This document shows, piece after piece, positions 1 through 9,429 of a DNA stretch of 64,000 bases (the first letter of the stretch is position 1; the number at the start of each line of letters is the position of its first letter). The DNA comes from Floricoccus penangensis (GTDB lineage: Bacteria > Bacillota > Bacilli > Lactobacillales > Streptococcaceae), in NCBI RefSeq assembly GCF_001832885.1, contig NZ_MKIQ01000028.1:124001-188000 (forward strand). Reading direction: 5' to 3'. A program made the translations under genes and the position numbers. The notes beneath the pieces were generated by a model that worked only from the letters and a program-made list of their open reading frames with translations, was not told the DNA's origin and did no database searches.

Positions 1-152
1 TAAAACCGTAATCGTTTATACTAACCTTTAAAAATCATCTATATATTTTCGATATAATTAAAAAAGATAGCACAGTCAAACTATACTACCTAAATTCGAA
101 CTAACTGAAAAGTTTTCCACAGGTCCAAATCAGTTAACAAAAGTTATTATTT

Positions 153-1355
153 TTAATTCATTTCACACATATCTGCTGTTAGTTTATCATCAACTTTAGT
201 CATATATCTATAACTTACCATAATAAAAATAAGTATCAGAATACCCAATCCTGTAAAAGCAAGTGGAAATTCTAATTTTTTTATGACGTAACCTACAAGT
301 GGAAAGAAGATAGCCATTGATAGACTAAACATCATACTTGAAACACTAATCATAGTAGCTCTGGTTTCATTTTGTAAAACCAAATTTAACTCATTATTAT
401 AGGCTGGCATAGTCAAAGCATAAAGAGCGTTTAAAGATAGGTAGATGAAAATATAAATTATATTATTATCAGTAATTGCTCCTAAAAGGATAATAGATGA
501 GATAATTGATACATATCTCATAATCTTAATTGCCGAAATCTTCTCACCAATTTTAGCAGAAAAGATTGAAAATAGGGCATTAAGAATTGTACCTAAAACC
601 ATTATTCCTACTACTAAACCTTTATTCATACTAGGAAATTTCAATTGATAGTAAAAATAAAACATTGATAGAGCCATTCCTAAAAAGTTCTGAAAGAACA
701 TCCAGATTAAGATATATGGCTTTTCTTTGAACTCTATTCCTACTGTTGAAATAATTTTTTTAAAGGTCAGTTTTTCTTCATTATCATCTTTTTTCTCAAT
801 ATCTTTTGTGGACAAATATATGCCAATTGCTACTAAAGATAATAATATACTTATGTAGTATGTATAAACTAAGAGTCCCTTGATGAATAAAGCTGCTACA
901 ACTTGTCCTAGAGCAAGTGAAATTTCAATAGCTGCATTTTCTAAGGAAGTAATCCTTAAAAATTTTCCCTTAAGGCCTGCGCCTACACTGGACTCATACA
1001 AGAATGCTCCGTTAGTTCCAGAATCAAAATTATATGCCCATGATGAAAGTATCATACCTAGAGCAAATACCCAGAAACTATGTCCTGCTATCATTAAGAT
1101 TGCGGACAAAATCTGCATGAGTCGCCCAATAATAAGGTTAGATTTGTAAGAAAAACGATCAGCAAGTGCTCCTGATGGAATTTCTGATAGGAGACTAGTA
1201 ACATGGAAAATACTTTCCAATATACCAATCTCTACAACTGACATACCTCTACTCGAAAGGTAGGCTACAAAGAAAGTTGTAACTCCAAAAAATGAGACAA
1301 AATTTGCCGCTATTATTAGAGGTATATTTTTTTTATATTGTTTTTGATTGTTCAT
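153..1355 (-). CDS. MFS family transporter, substrate unknown
   Basis: A 400-residue hydrophobic protein with about twelve membrane segments, typical for a major facilitator superfamily permease. A motif-A-like loop, GALADRFSYKS, lies near residues 63-73 between the second and third segments, and a hydrophilic run rich in Lys, Glu and Asp (IEKKDDNEEK) near residue 190 marks the central cytoplasmic loop separating the two six-helix halves. The ATG follows a purine-rich AAGGAAAAGG site. It stands alone, separated from der by about 150 bp, and nothing nearby points to a substrate. Drug or metabolite efflux is possible but not shown. Confidence 0.85.
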   Translation of the reverse strand: MNNQKQYKKNIPLIIAANFVSFFGVTTFFVAYLSSRGMSVVEIGILESIFHVTSLLSEIPSGALADRFSYKSNLIIGRLMQILSAILMIAGHSFWVFALGMILSSWAYNFDSGTNGAFLYESSVGAGLKGKFLRITSLENAAIEISLALGQVVAALFIKGLLVYTYYISILLSLVAIGIYLSTKDIEKKDDNEEKLTFKKIISTVGIEFKEKPYILIWMFFQNFLGMALSMFYFYYQLKFPSMNKGLVVGIMVLGTILNALFSIFSAKIGEKISAIKIMRYVSIISSIILLGAITDNNIIYIFIYLSLNALYALTMPAYNNELNLVLQNETRATMISVSSMMFSLSMAIFFPLVGYVIKKLEFPLAFTGLGILILIFIMVSYRYMTKVDDKLTADMCEMN

Positions 1356-1470
1356 TTCCTTTTCCTTAATCCAATATTAAATACTTAAAATTTAATGGTT
1401 TGGATATAAAATACATTATTTAATTTTAAAAAATATAAAAACTTAAATAATATTTCGAACAGGTAATACT

Positions 1471-1500
1471 TAACCAGACTTTATAGATAAGGTCTGGTTA
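1471..1500. terminator. Hairpin between der and the MFS gene
   Basis: An inverted repeat with arms TAACCAGACT and GGTCTGGTTA around a 10-nt loop lies just past the der stop codon. Neither side carries a strong T tract, so it is a weak or factor-assisted terminator candidate. Confidence 0.35.
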
Positions 1501-1508
1501 ATAAACAA

Positions 1509-2819
1509 TTATTTTCTCTTTCTTGCAATAATACGAATTGGAGTACCTTCAAAGACAAATGCCTTACGAATTTGATTCTCAAGGAAACGTTCATATGAGA
1601 AATGCAGTAATTCTTCTTCGTTAACAAATATTACAAATGTTGGTGGTTTCACGGCTACTTGAGTCGCATAGAAAATCTTTAGACGACGTCCTTTGTCTGT
1701 TGGTGTTGGATTGATGGCAACAGCATCCATGATTACATCATTAAGAACGGCACTTGGAATACGCATATTTTGCGCAGCTGAAACATCTTTAATCATATCT
1801 GGAAGTTTGTTAAGACGTTGTTTAGTCTTAGCAGAGACAAATATAATTGGAGCATATGAAAGATATTGGAATTGATCTCTAATATCCGCTTCAAAGTTTT
1901 GGAGAGTTTTATTATCTTTTTCAAGTGTGTCCCACTTGTTAACTACAATAATTACTCCTTTACCTGCTTCATGGGCAAATCCAGCAATTCGTTTATCATA
2001 TTCACGAATTCCTTCTTCCGCATTCAATACCATAAGAACAATATCACTACGATCAATTGCACGCATAGCACGCATTACTGAATATTTTTCAGTTGATTCG
2101 TAAACTTTACCGCTTTTACGCATTCCTGCGGTATCAATCATTAAATATTCTTGACCTTCTGGGTCAACAAAATGAGTATCAATCGCATCTCTTGTAGTTC
2201 CTGCAATTGGACTAGCAATTACACGTTCTTCTCCAAGAATAGCATTGATTAAACTTGATTTACCAACATTTGGACGTCCAATAAGTGAGAACTTAATGAT
2301 ATCTGGATTTTCTTCTTCATCATCAACTGGAAGATTTTCAACAATTGCGTCAAGAACGTCACCAGTACCAATACCGTGAACGGCTGAAACTGGATAAGGT
2401 TCTCCAAGACCAAGACTATAGAAATCATAAATATCTAATCGACGTTCAGGATTATCTACCTTGTTTACTACTAGAATTACTGGCTTATCTGTTTTGTATA
2501 GAATTTGAGCCACGTATTCATCAGCATCTGTAACCCCACCTTCACCATCAACAACATGGAGGATTACATCGGCTTCATCCATAGCTATTTCAGCCTGAGC
2601 TTTAATCTGAGCCATAAATGGTTGATCAGACATTTCGATACCACCTGTATCAATTAATGAGAATTTTTTATTTAGCCATTCTCCAATTGCATAGATACGG
2701 TCACGTGTTACTCCTGGTGTATCTTCAACGATTGAGATTCTCTCTCCAGCTATACGGTTAAAAATTGTTGATTTTCCAACATTTGGGCGACCAACTATCG
2801 CTACTGTAGGTAATGCCAT
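1509..2819 (-). CDS. der: Ribosome assembly GTPase Der (EngA)
   Basis: Essential double-GTPase acting in maturation of the 50S ribosomal subunit. Two G domains in tandem are visible: P-loops GRPNVGKST (residues 10-18) and GRPNVGKSS (about 181-189), with DTPG and DTAG switch motifs and NKVD and NKWD guanine-specificity motifs. A C-terminal KH-like domain (about 350-436) ends in a basic tail (IIARKRK). At 436 residues it has the usual family length. It has its own ribosome binding site (GAGGAGGG) and is separated from the upstream nitroreductase gene by 295 bp. Confidence 0.98.
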   Translation of the reverse strand: MALPTVAIVGRPNVGKSTIFNRIAGERISIVEDTPGVTRDRIYAIGEWLNKKFSLIDTGGIEMSDQPFMAQIKAQAEIAMDEADVILHVVDGEGGVTDADEYVAQILYKTDKPVILVVNKVDNPERRLDIYDFYSLGLGEPYPVSAVHGIGTGDVLDAIVENLPVDDEEENPDIIKFSLIGRPNVGKSSLINAILGEERVIASPIAGTTRDAIDTHFVDPEGQEYLMIDTAGMRKSGKVYESTEKYSVMRAMRAIDRSDIVLMVLNAEEGIREYDKRIAGFAHEAGKGVIIVVNKWDTLEKDNKTLQNFEADIRDQFQYLSYAPIIFVSAKTKQRLNKLPDMIKDVSAAQNMRIPSAVLNDVIMDAVAINPTPTDKGRRLKIFYATQVAVKPPTFVIFVNEEELLHFSYERFLENQIRKAFVFEGTPIRIIARKRK

Positions 2820-3114
2820 AACATACCCTCCTCTTTATCTACTTTGCTTATTGAAATGGTGATATTTGGGGTCTTAAAATTCAGAGAAAATAATTTGTTT
2901 CTTTACTAACCTGTGCCTATACCGTCCTTGACCAAATCGGCTAAGAAAAATTATAAGTATAAAATTATTAAAAATTTCAAATTTAATACCTGAAATATAT
3001 TTTTTATAATATTGATTGCTTGTGCCCCTATTTTGGCCTACATAACATCCTCATTCCTTTTAATTATTAAGCCATATCAAAGTCTTAAATTCAATTGGCT
3101 AAATCTTATATAAT
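2820..3114. other. AT-rich gap upstream of der
   Basis: This 295-bp gap holds no convincing ORF. Two short GC-richer islands (around 2925-2945 and 3015-3040) each contain a GTGCC-type core, but they do not form a clear repeat. The der promoter should lie here; I could not pick a convincing -35/-10 pair. Confidence 0.4.
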
Positions 3115-3825
3115 TTACATTAATTTTTTATCTTTTAAATTTTCAAGAGTTGCTGAATCTTCAGGTTTTCCCCATTGCTCAACTATTCTCTCACTCCATT
3201 TATTAAATCTGTGATTTGAATATTCATCTTGAACTTGATCATAAGCTTCAATATCAGCCTTAGTATTTTCTTGATACTTTTCATCTGAAACCACAACTTC
3301 ATATGGTAAACGAGGTTTAACTTCATTTACACGAGAAGCTTTTCCTAAAGCAATACCAAATACTGGGTAAGTATAGTCTGGTAAACCAAGAACTTGAGAA
3401 AATTCTTTTGATTTCTCTCTAATTAAGCCTACCATTACACCTGAGTATCCTAGACTTTCAGCAGCTAACAAAATATTTTGACCAGCAAGAGCAGCATCTA
3501 CACTTGAAATAAGTAGATTTTCTACACCTTCTGGATGAAACTCTTCTTGATACATATTAACAGCTTTTTGAGCACGATTCAAATCTCCAACCATAACTAA
3601 GAATGCTGAACATCCAAGAATTGATTTTTGAGCTTGAACATCAAACAAAGCTTGTTTTTGCTCATCACTTTGAACCAGAACGATTGAATATGATTGAAAA
3701 TTTTTCCATGTTGAAGCAGCTTGACCAGCTTCAATAATTTCTTTCAACACATCCGCAGGGATTTTTTCATCTGTAAAATTTCTTACTGACACATGTTTTT
3801 TCATTAAATCAATAGTTTCATTCAT
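3115..3825 (-). CDS. FMN-dependent nitroreductase family oxidoreductase
   Basis: A 236-residue protein of the nitroreductase superfamily (NfsA/FRP-like), probably using NAD(P)H and FMN. The N-terminal KKHVSVRNFTDEKIP stretch is the usual flavin phosphate-binding start, and AGQNILLAAESLGYSGVMVG plus LGLPDYTYPVFGIALGKAS match the middle and C-terminal flavin-binding elements. Its ATG overlaps the dnaI stop by 8 bp, so it is translated with the replication genes. The same dnaI-nitroreductase-der neighbourhood is known from streptococci. The physiological substrate is unknown. Confidence 0.9.
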   Translation of the reverse strand: MNETIDLMKKHVSVRNFTDEKIPADVLKEIIEAGQAASTWKNFQSYSIVLVQSDEQKQALFDVQAQKSILGCSAFLVMVGDLNRAQKAVNMYQEEFHPEGVENLLISSVDAALAGQNILLAAESLGYSGVMVGLIREKSKEFSQVLGLPDYTYPVFGIALGKASRVNEVKPRLPYEVVVSDEKYQENTKADIEAYDQVQDEYSNHRFNKWSERIVEQWGKPEDSATLENLKDKKLM

Positions 3826-4720
3826 AACGACGATTTTCTCCTTCTAAACGTAGCTCTTTTGTTAAATAACGTACACGTTCCATAACTCTCTTTGCTGGCC
3901 ATACTTCATTAGCATTTTTTGTCTCCGCCAAGTGCTTTTCTAAACCAGCTATATCAAGATTTGATGTGAAAAACGTTGGTAAATCTTCTTGCATACGGTA
4001 CTGAAGAATAACCTGCAAGACCTCATCACGAAGCCAAGAACTTGACTGCTCCGCTCCAATGTCATCTAGCACTAAGACGTCCACACCTTTGACATCATCA
4101 ATCATTTGTTTGACACCACCATCAGTTTTAATGGAATTTCTAACATCAATGGTAAAAGTTGGATAGTGTATAATAGTTGTACTTACACCCTTTTTAGCCA
4201 GCTCACGCGCCATTGCAGCCATGATGAAAGATTTTCCCACACCAAAGTCACCATATATATAGTATCCTTTTGCGTGCTTATTAAAATCTTTTATGAAAGC
4301 AGATATAGCCTTGTATGCATCAACACGTCTAGTATCATCAATAGCAACATCAGCCCAATCAATGTCCTTAAAACTCTTCGGCAGACCAACAAGCCTAACA
4401 CGACGACGTTGATTAGCTTCTTTTTGCTGACTTTCAAGTTCTGGTGTTACCATATAAGAAACGTCCGCATAACCATGATTCATAACTAAAACGGGTTCAT
4501 ATCCTTTAGTAGCGTACTTAGGATCATTACTCAGAAACTTCTCGTGCTCCTGAATATATTCATAAAACTTTGAATAAGAACGACTAACCTGCTCAGGTGT
4601 CATCTTTTGCTCTTGAATAAACTCTTGAATCTTCTTGTTTCCCATTACAGTAGCAATTAGACGGTCGTACTCTTCTCTCATACCCGGTCTACTGTTCAAA
4701 ATATCACCGATTTTTTCCAT
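3818..4720 (-). CDS. dnaI: Primosomal protein DnaI, helicase loader ATPase
   Basis: AAA+ ATPase that loads the replicative helicase at oriC and at restarting forks, together with DnaB. An N-terminal helicase-interacting domain is followed by the ATPase core with Walker A GDFGVGKS (about residue 160) and Walker B VLVLDDIGAE. The ATG at 4720 gives 300 residues and begins MEKIGDIL like streptococcal DnaI. A GTG nine bases upstream is possible but less likely. The start lies one base after the dnaB stop codon, suggesting translational coupling. Confidence 0.96.
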   Translation of the reverse strand: MEKIGDILNSRPGMREEYDRLIATVMGNKKIQEFIQEQKMTPEQVSRSYSKFYEYIQEHEKFLSNDPKYATKGYEPVLVMNHGYADVSYMVTPELESQQKEANQRRRVRLVGLPKSFKDIDWADVAIDDTRRVDAYKAISAFIKDFNKHAKGYYIYGDFGVGKSFIMAAMARELAKKGVSTTIIHYPTFTIDVRNSIKTDGGVKQMIDDVKGVDVLVLDDIGAEQSSSWLRDEVLQVILQYRMQEDLPTFFTSNLDIAGLEKHLAETKNANEVWPAKRVMERVRYLTKELRLEGENRRYE

Positions 4721-4721
4721 C

Positions 4722-5930
4722 TTAATCACCTACTCCCTGTATATCCTTCAAAGCTTCCTGTCTTAATTTTTCTAAGGCAAGTAAGTCTTGATCAGTCGTC
4801 ATATTCTTCGTGGTTTCATTGTGCCACTCTGGAACTTTAGCACTAGATTTAGTCGAATCAAAACTATTATTTTGTTTATAGTTATTATTTGTTTTTGAAT
4901 TATTACTAGTTTGATTTTCCTTAAAACTTTCAATTCTTTTAAGGGCTAGTTCTGCAGAACTTACATTATTTCTTTTCCAATCATTGGCTACTCGATCAAC
5001 AAATTTTTCATTCAAACTAGATTGTGCAGTTTGAATTAATGAGTAGTGAATCAAAATATTTTGAACCTCAGGCTCAACTGCAAGTCTAGTAAGCCTTAAT
5101 AATATTTCTCTTTCCTGCTTAGTTACAAAGCCACCTTCTTGAGATTTAAGGCTATTTAAAAATACTTCTGGCTCAACTTCCTTAGCAATCATGATTAATT
5201 GCCTTTCATCTGGAGAAAAAGTTGATAAGTCAGGTTTTTCCTCATCTGGTTTAGTTATTTCAAGAATAATAGCATCAATATTAATTGTGCTGTTGGCATT
5301 AGCTGTTTTTTCAGCAATCTTAAATAAGTCATACCAATCGAAATTATATTTATCAGCTAACTCGTAAATTCTAAGAACATCGACTTCTTTATTTGCAAAA
5401 CCAAGATGTCTTTGTCGCATTATATTTTGAAAACTTGTTAAATCAAAGCCATTTTTATCTGTCTTATTCTCAGCAATGCTTTCCACAGTACCACTAAAAT
5501 TAATCTTAAAGACATCAGAGAATTTCTTAGAAAGCTTAGTCTCAAAGGGCTGAACATATTCAGCTATCTTTTCAAAAGCTTGTTCTCCAACTCTGCTAAG
5601 TAAAAGTCTTGAATAAAATTCGTCAGCTAGAAAATCATTTGGATTTTTAGGACTTTTCAACTCAAGTTGATATGACTTCCTATCAGTATATACGTCAAGC
5701 AAGTTCATAGCAGTCAATTTATCTAAGCAATCGTTAAAATCAATGATCCCGATATTTAAGTGATTTAAAACATCTGAAACGCGTACGGAATCAGATGTCG
5801 TCAAATATTGATAAAGAGCGACTGCATCTCGCCCAATAATTGGTAGATAAAAGCGCATTAAGACATCAGCCGACCAAGCTAATCTGTTTTTATTTATAAA
5901 ATTAATTTGATCTGCAGGTCTAATTTGCAT
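4722..5930 (-). CDS. dnaB: Replication initiation/membrane attachment protein DnaB
   Basis: Firmicutes-type DnaB (not the helicase), which works with DnaD and DnaI to load the replicative helicase. The 402-residue protein has the two DnaD/DnaB-like helical regions. Residues about 340-370 form a low-complexity linker of Asn, Ser and Lys (NQTSNNSKTNNNYKQNN), followed by a C-terminal VPEWHN motif typical of the family. It sits in an nrdR-dnaB-dnaI operon on the minus strand, 53 bp after nrdR. Confidence 0.95.
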   Translation of the reverse strand: MQIRPADQINFINKNRLAWSADVLMRFYLPIIGRDAVALYQYLTTSDSVRVSDVLNHLNIGIIDFNDCLDKLTAMNLLDVYTDRKSYQLELKSPKNPNDFLADEFYSRLLLSRVGEQAFEKIAEYVQPFETKLSKKFSDVFKINFSGTVESIAENKTDKNGFDLTSFQNIMRQRHLGFANKEVDVLRIYELADKYNFDWYDLFKIAEKTANANSTINIDAIILEITKPDEEKPDLSTFSPDERQLIMIAKEVEPEVFLNSLKSQEGGFVTKQEREILLRLTRLAVEPEVQNILIHYSLIQTAQSSLNEKFVDRVANDWKRNNVSSAELALKRIESFKENQTSNNSKTNNNYKQNNSFDSTKSSAKVPEWHNETTKNMTTDQDLLALEKLRQEALKDIQGVGD

Positions 5931-5983
5931 GATATCTCCTTATATTTTCTTATAATCTATGAAATAAACAGGTAGGTAAATAA

Positions 5984-6454
5984 TTATTTTTTTGGATCAA
6001 TTCCTTTGTTTGTTATATTCCTCAAAAGATCTTCTAATTCACTTACATCTTTAAAGCTACGATAAACACTCGCAAATCGAACATAAGTGATTTCATCAAG
6101 TTCAGCAAGTTCTTCCATTACGAATCCACCAATAACATCTGCTTTGACTTCATTTTCGCCTAGAGCTCTTACCTTTTGTTCAACTCGCTCAACAGTCCTT
6201 TCCATATCTTCTATAGATACAGGGCGTTTTTGAGCACTACGGATAATTCCATTAAGAATCTTATCGCGGTTAAAGACTTCACGACTTTCATCTTTTTTAA
6301 TAACAAGAAGGGGCATTTCTTCAATGCGCTCAAAAGTTGTAAATCGGTTACCACAGTTTTCACATTCACGACGACGTCGAATTGCTCGACCATCTTCTGC
6401 CTGTCTTGAGTCCACTACTTTTGAACTTTCATTTTGACACTTTGGACAACGCAT
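5984..6454 (-). CDS. nrdR: Transcriptional repressor NrdR
   Basis: ATP/dATP-sensing repressor of ribonucleotide reductase genes. The N-terminal zinc ribbon is complete (Cys3, Cys6, Cys31, Cys34), with the basic segment RAIRRRREC that contacts DNA, followed by an ATP-cone domain from about residue 49 to 139 containing [20 protein letters not shown]. At 156 residues it has normal length. It is the first gene of the nrdR-dnaB-dnaI group. Likely targets within this window are the four NrdR-box-like sites upstream of nrdH (60293-60464). Confidence 0.97.
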   Translation of the reverse strand: MRCPKCQNESSKVVDSRQAEDGRAIRRRRECENCGNRFTTFERIEEMPLLVIKKDESREVFNRDKILNGIIRSAQKRPVSIEDMERTVERVEQKVRALGENEVKADVIGGFVMEELAELDEITYVRFASVYRSFKDVSELEDLLRNITNKGIDPKK

Positions 6455-6861
6455 ATTAAATCCTTTTTACGTGTTAGACACAACCTTTTCTTTATTTTTT
6501 CGGTGCTTAACTACTCAAATACTGAACAGTCATATTGCGATTAAAACAATCAAATTTATTTGCTAATGTTTTATCGACATTGAAACTACCAGCGGAATAG
6601 CAACTTTTTATTATCGGGCTTATCCTCCTAAGATTTCTTCAACTACTCATCTCACAGCTTTAAACTTCGTTTAAAGTTAATAAACTGCAAGATTCGTTGT
6701 TTAGAAATCTTTAACAGTCGGTTAAGCGCCTTTTCATTATCGGGCTAATATTCCTAGCTTTCTTTCTGTAAGCAACTAGACGACTTTGATTAACAATCAA
6801 AGTAAATAAATCGCCTAGTTTCTTACCTACGAAAGCTGAACAGTCATATTAGCACCTTTTT
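6455..6861. repeat. Tandem nested-palindrome repeat units between trmB and nrdR
   Basis: No ORF is present in this 407-bp gap. Two full units of roughly 115 bp (about 6613-6732 and 6741-6857) each form a long imperfect hairpin, and a third, shortened unit end lies near 6505-6540. On the plus strand both full units are preceded by ATTATCGGGCT and carry AACAGTC on the 3' side. In the second unit, GCTAATAT at about 6744 pairs with ATATTAGC at about 6847, AGCTTTC pairs with GAAAGCT, and CTTTGATT pairs with AATCAAAG. In the first unit the equivalent outer stem is GCTTATCC with GGTTAAGC. Since trmB and nrdR are both on the minus strand, this region may be transcribed. Confidence 0.7.
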
Positions 6862-7500
6862 TCACTTATATTGTGCTTCTACTCGATATATTACTTGACC
6901 TTTTGATGAAAATTTCGCTTCATACTCGGTCATTACATTATCTGGGAAGTCAGTTGCATGTAAATCTAGCCAAACTTGCTTGATTATCATTCCATATTGA
7001 CTCATTGAAGCTAGACTATATTCAAATAATCCTCGATTGTCAGTTTTAAAGTGGATTTCTCCTTTATCGACAAGGATTTGTTCAAAAGTTTTTAAGAATG
7101 ATTTATATGTAAGTCTTCTTTTCTCATGACGTGTTTTTGGCCATGGATCTGAAAAGTTTAGATATAGAAGATCAATTTCTCCATCAGCAAAATAGTCTGT
7201 TAAATCACTTCCGTCTACATGAAGTAATTGTACATTTGGAAGCTCTGCTTCGATCACCTTATCAAGAGCATAACTTAAAACACTAAGTTGCATATCAATT
7301 CCAATGTAATTAATATCTGGGTTTAAGGCTGCCATTCCAGTTACAAATGCACCTTTACCACTTCCTACTTCAATATGAATAGGATTATCATTTCCAAATT
7401 TTTCATGCCAGCGTCCTTTATATTCTTTTGGATTTGACACTACAAATTGGGGATTATTTTCAATGTATTCTGCACTACCTTTGCGGTTGCGTACTCGCAT
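6862..7500 (-). CDS. trmB: tRNA (guanine-N7-)-methyltransferase TrmB
   Basis: SAM-dependent enzyme that makes m7G46 in the tRNA variable loop. The 212-residue protein shows the SAM-binding GSGKGAFV motif (about residues 47-54), [15 protein letters not shown], and the diagnostic [17 protein letters not shown] motif of the TrmB family. The start MRVRNRK is the usual basic beginning. It lies 17 bp after ccrZ, an arrangement known from streptococci. Confidence 0.97.
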   Translation of the reverse strand: MRVRNRKGSAEYIENNPQFVVSNPKEYKGRWHEKFGNDNPIHIEVGSGKGAFVTGMAALNPDINYIGIDMQLSVLSYALDKVIEAELPNVQLLHVDGSDLTDYFADGEIDLLYLNFSDPWPKTRHEKRRLTYKSFLKTFEQILVDKGEIHFKTDNRGLFEYSLASMSQYGMIIKQVWLDLHATDFPDNVMTEYEAKFSSKGQVIYRVEAQYK

Positions 7501-7517
7501 TATTTATTTCCTCTTAA

Positions 7518-8306
7518 CTAAATATTTTCAAAGGCTTCACAAAATTTTCTCAAGCCATAAATTTCTCGGTTGACCCTATAGATATCATCTTCCTTAAAAT
7601 ATAAGGCAATCTGACGGAAGAATGAAAGTTGACCATACCACAAAATACTCTTTAAAAGTTCAGGTCGCAATTTGTATCCTGAATATACAAGCCATGTGTT
7701 CCAATTTCTTGGATCAATATAATGTGACAAAATATGGGACACATCCACTAATGGATCAGCAAGCATTGCAGTTTCCCAGTCAACTAGATAAATCTTCTGC
7801 GTATTTGAACGAATCCAATTCTTATGATTTACATCACCATGCACAACCACACATTCGCGCACATCAAAAGGCGGAATATCCTCTCTCATTTTGTCAAAGA
7901 TATTCTTTAAGAATGAATTTTTTTCTATATTTTCATGGCTATCTTGATAACAATCATTTAATAGTTCCGTAGGTCCAAAAGCCAGGTTTCCCATCTTCAT
8001 AAAAGTATCCACTAAGTTTCTACTTCTATGTAACTTACCAAGGACTATATTAATCTGATTATCTGTCATCTCAGCAGATGTTAAAACTCCACCGTTTATC
8101 CACTCTTGAGCACTAAGCGTATCACCAGTTCGGGTACGGCGGCTCCATAAAAGCTTAGGCGCAATTTCTTCCCTTGCTACTGCTGCCAAAAGTGGGGTAG
8201 CATTTCGTTTTATGAAGGCCTGTTGAGATCCAAGAGTGCCGTAAAAAGTATTACCAGTTGACCCTTTAACAGGAGTTAACTGCCAATTTTCATCAGATTG
8301 TAACAT
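7518..8306 (-). CDS. ccrZ: Cell cycle regulator CcrZ, aminoglycoside-phosphotransferase fold
   Basis: A 262-residue choline/aminoglycoside kinase-fold protein with the catalytic loop VVHGDVNHKNWI (about residues 157-168) and the metal-binding segment LVDWETAMLADPLVDVSHIL. Size, motifs and position directly upstream of trmB match streptococcal CcrZ, which links cell division to DnaA-dependent replication initiation and is recruited by FtsZ. Its catalytic residues appear intact. The substrate of the family is not securely known to me. Assignment rests on synteny plus motifs. Confidence 0.88.
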   Translation of the reverse strand: MLQSDENWQLTPVKGSTGNTFYGTLGSQQAFIKRNATPLLAAVAREEIAPKLLWSRRTRTGDTLSAQEWINGGVLTSAEMTDNQINIVLGKLHRSRNLVDTFMKMGNLAFGPTELLNDCYQDSHENIEKNSFLKNIFDKMREDIPPFDVRECVVVHGDVNHKNWIRSNTQKIYLVDWETAMLADPLVDVSHILSHYIDPRNWNTWLVYSGYKLRPELLKSILWYGQLSFFRQIALYFKEDDIYRVNREIYGLRKFCEAFENI

Positions 8307-8391
8307 ACAAAAAACTTCCTAGATTCTCATGATATCGGTCAATTAGTGTAAAATCAACCTAGTTCCTCTTATTGTACCGTTTTAGGCTCTT

Positions 8392-9429
8392 TCAGTCAAC
8401 CTTGCGACTTGTGTAAAACAACAATACAGCAAGTGTTCCAATTATAATTAAAGGAACAAAGATTATTTTTTTAAATGTAAAAATGGCAACTATTGTTTGC
8501 ACAAGTGCTAAAAGAGTCATCAAGACCATAAGTAATTGCTTAAGACTTTTACTCTTCTCTTCTTTTGAAATTGGATAAATCCTATTTAATACTTGATAGT
8601 CGTATGATTTCTTAATGGGTATTAATTGAAATAATAGAATGAAATTTATAAATAAAACTCCAACCAATGAAATTATTGGAGATGATACTGCAAATAGTAA
8701 TATAATTGATAGGATTCCAAGTCTCATATAAAGCCCAAGATAGTCTCCCGTACGAAGAAAATGACGAGCGAAAAGATATAGATAGGTATTTTTATGTTCT
8801 TTTTTAATAAACTTCAATAATCCATCAAAGACTTTTCGCCTTTTAACGACAGGTTTAATACCTGGAACATCAACAAATTGACTATAAATTTTCAAAATAT
8901 TAGTTTGACGTTTCTTCTCATCATCAATGGCTTTATCCCAGTTAAGTAAATTATTTTTAACATAAGAATTAGATTTTTGTATTAGTAATAAATATTTAAT
9001 AGTAACTAATATAATTACCTGAAAGATTGGTAGCCAGAGTCCAGCCATAAAAGATTTTGCTGATATTGGATAAAGAATTAAGGCCGTTACAAAAAATAAA
9101 ATCACTGGGAATATCATAGACTTTTGTACTGAAGATCTGATATGTTGTTTAACTTCTTCTTCTTTTGGTAAAAGAAATTGTTTATCAGCTTCTTCAATAA
9201 ATGTTGCTAGATTTCCAAATATAAGAGCTACTAAGGAAATAAGTACAACTATAATTTTACCCCAGAACCAATTTTCTGGAATAGTTCTGATAAATTGTGC
9301 ATATTGGACCATTAGAAAACCCATCATCAAAAAGAGAAGTATTACAAAATGATCATTGAAGACATAACGGAGATATTTACTATTTTGCTTGTAAAAATCT
9401 TGCCTTCTTTTCGAAAAGAGTTTATGCAT
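8392..9429 (-). CDS. ecsB: ABC transporter permease EcsB
   Basis: Membrane component of the Ecs ABC transporter, with about eight hydrophobic segments and a basic hydrophilic loop near residues 175-215. The ATG at 9429 (MHKLFSKRR) is preferred over an upstream GTG because an AAAGGTG site lies six bases in front of it. It overlaps the ecsA stop by 8 bp, giving coupled translation. In Bacillus, Ecs affects protein secretion and regulated intramembrane proteolysis; the transported substrate is not settled. Confidence 0.92.
   Translation of the reverse strand: MHKLFSKRRQDFYKQNSKYLRYVFNDHFVILLFLMMGFLMVQYAQFIRTIPENWFWGKIIVVLISLVALIFGNLATFIEEADKQFLLPKEEEVKQHIRSSVQKSMIFPVILFFVTALILYPISAKSFMAGLWLPIFQVIILVTIKYLLLIQKSNSYVKNNLLNWDKAIDDEKKRQTNILKIYSQFVDVPGIKPVVKRRKVFDGLLKFIKKEHKNTYLYLFARHFLRTGDYLGLYMRLGILSIILLFAVSSPIISLVGVLFINFILLFQLIPIKKSYDYQVLNRIYPISKEEKSKSLKQLLMVLMTLLALVQTIVAIFTFKKIIFVPLIIIGTLAVLLFYTSRKVD

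Noticed and set aside
880-1149. Plus-strand ORF opposite the MFS gene
   Set aside because: It has no ribosome binding site and mirrors the codon structure of the real minus-strand gene.
6455-6861. CRISPR array
   Set aside because: There are only two to three units, with stems of differing sequence and no constant repeat/spacer alternation; no cas genes are near.
6455-6861. T-box, PyrR, purine or preQ1 riboswitch
   Set aside because: The characteristic sequences of these elements are absent and neither neighbour (trmB, nrdR) fits; the tandem palindromes do not match them.
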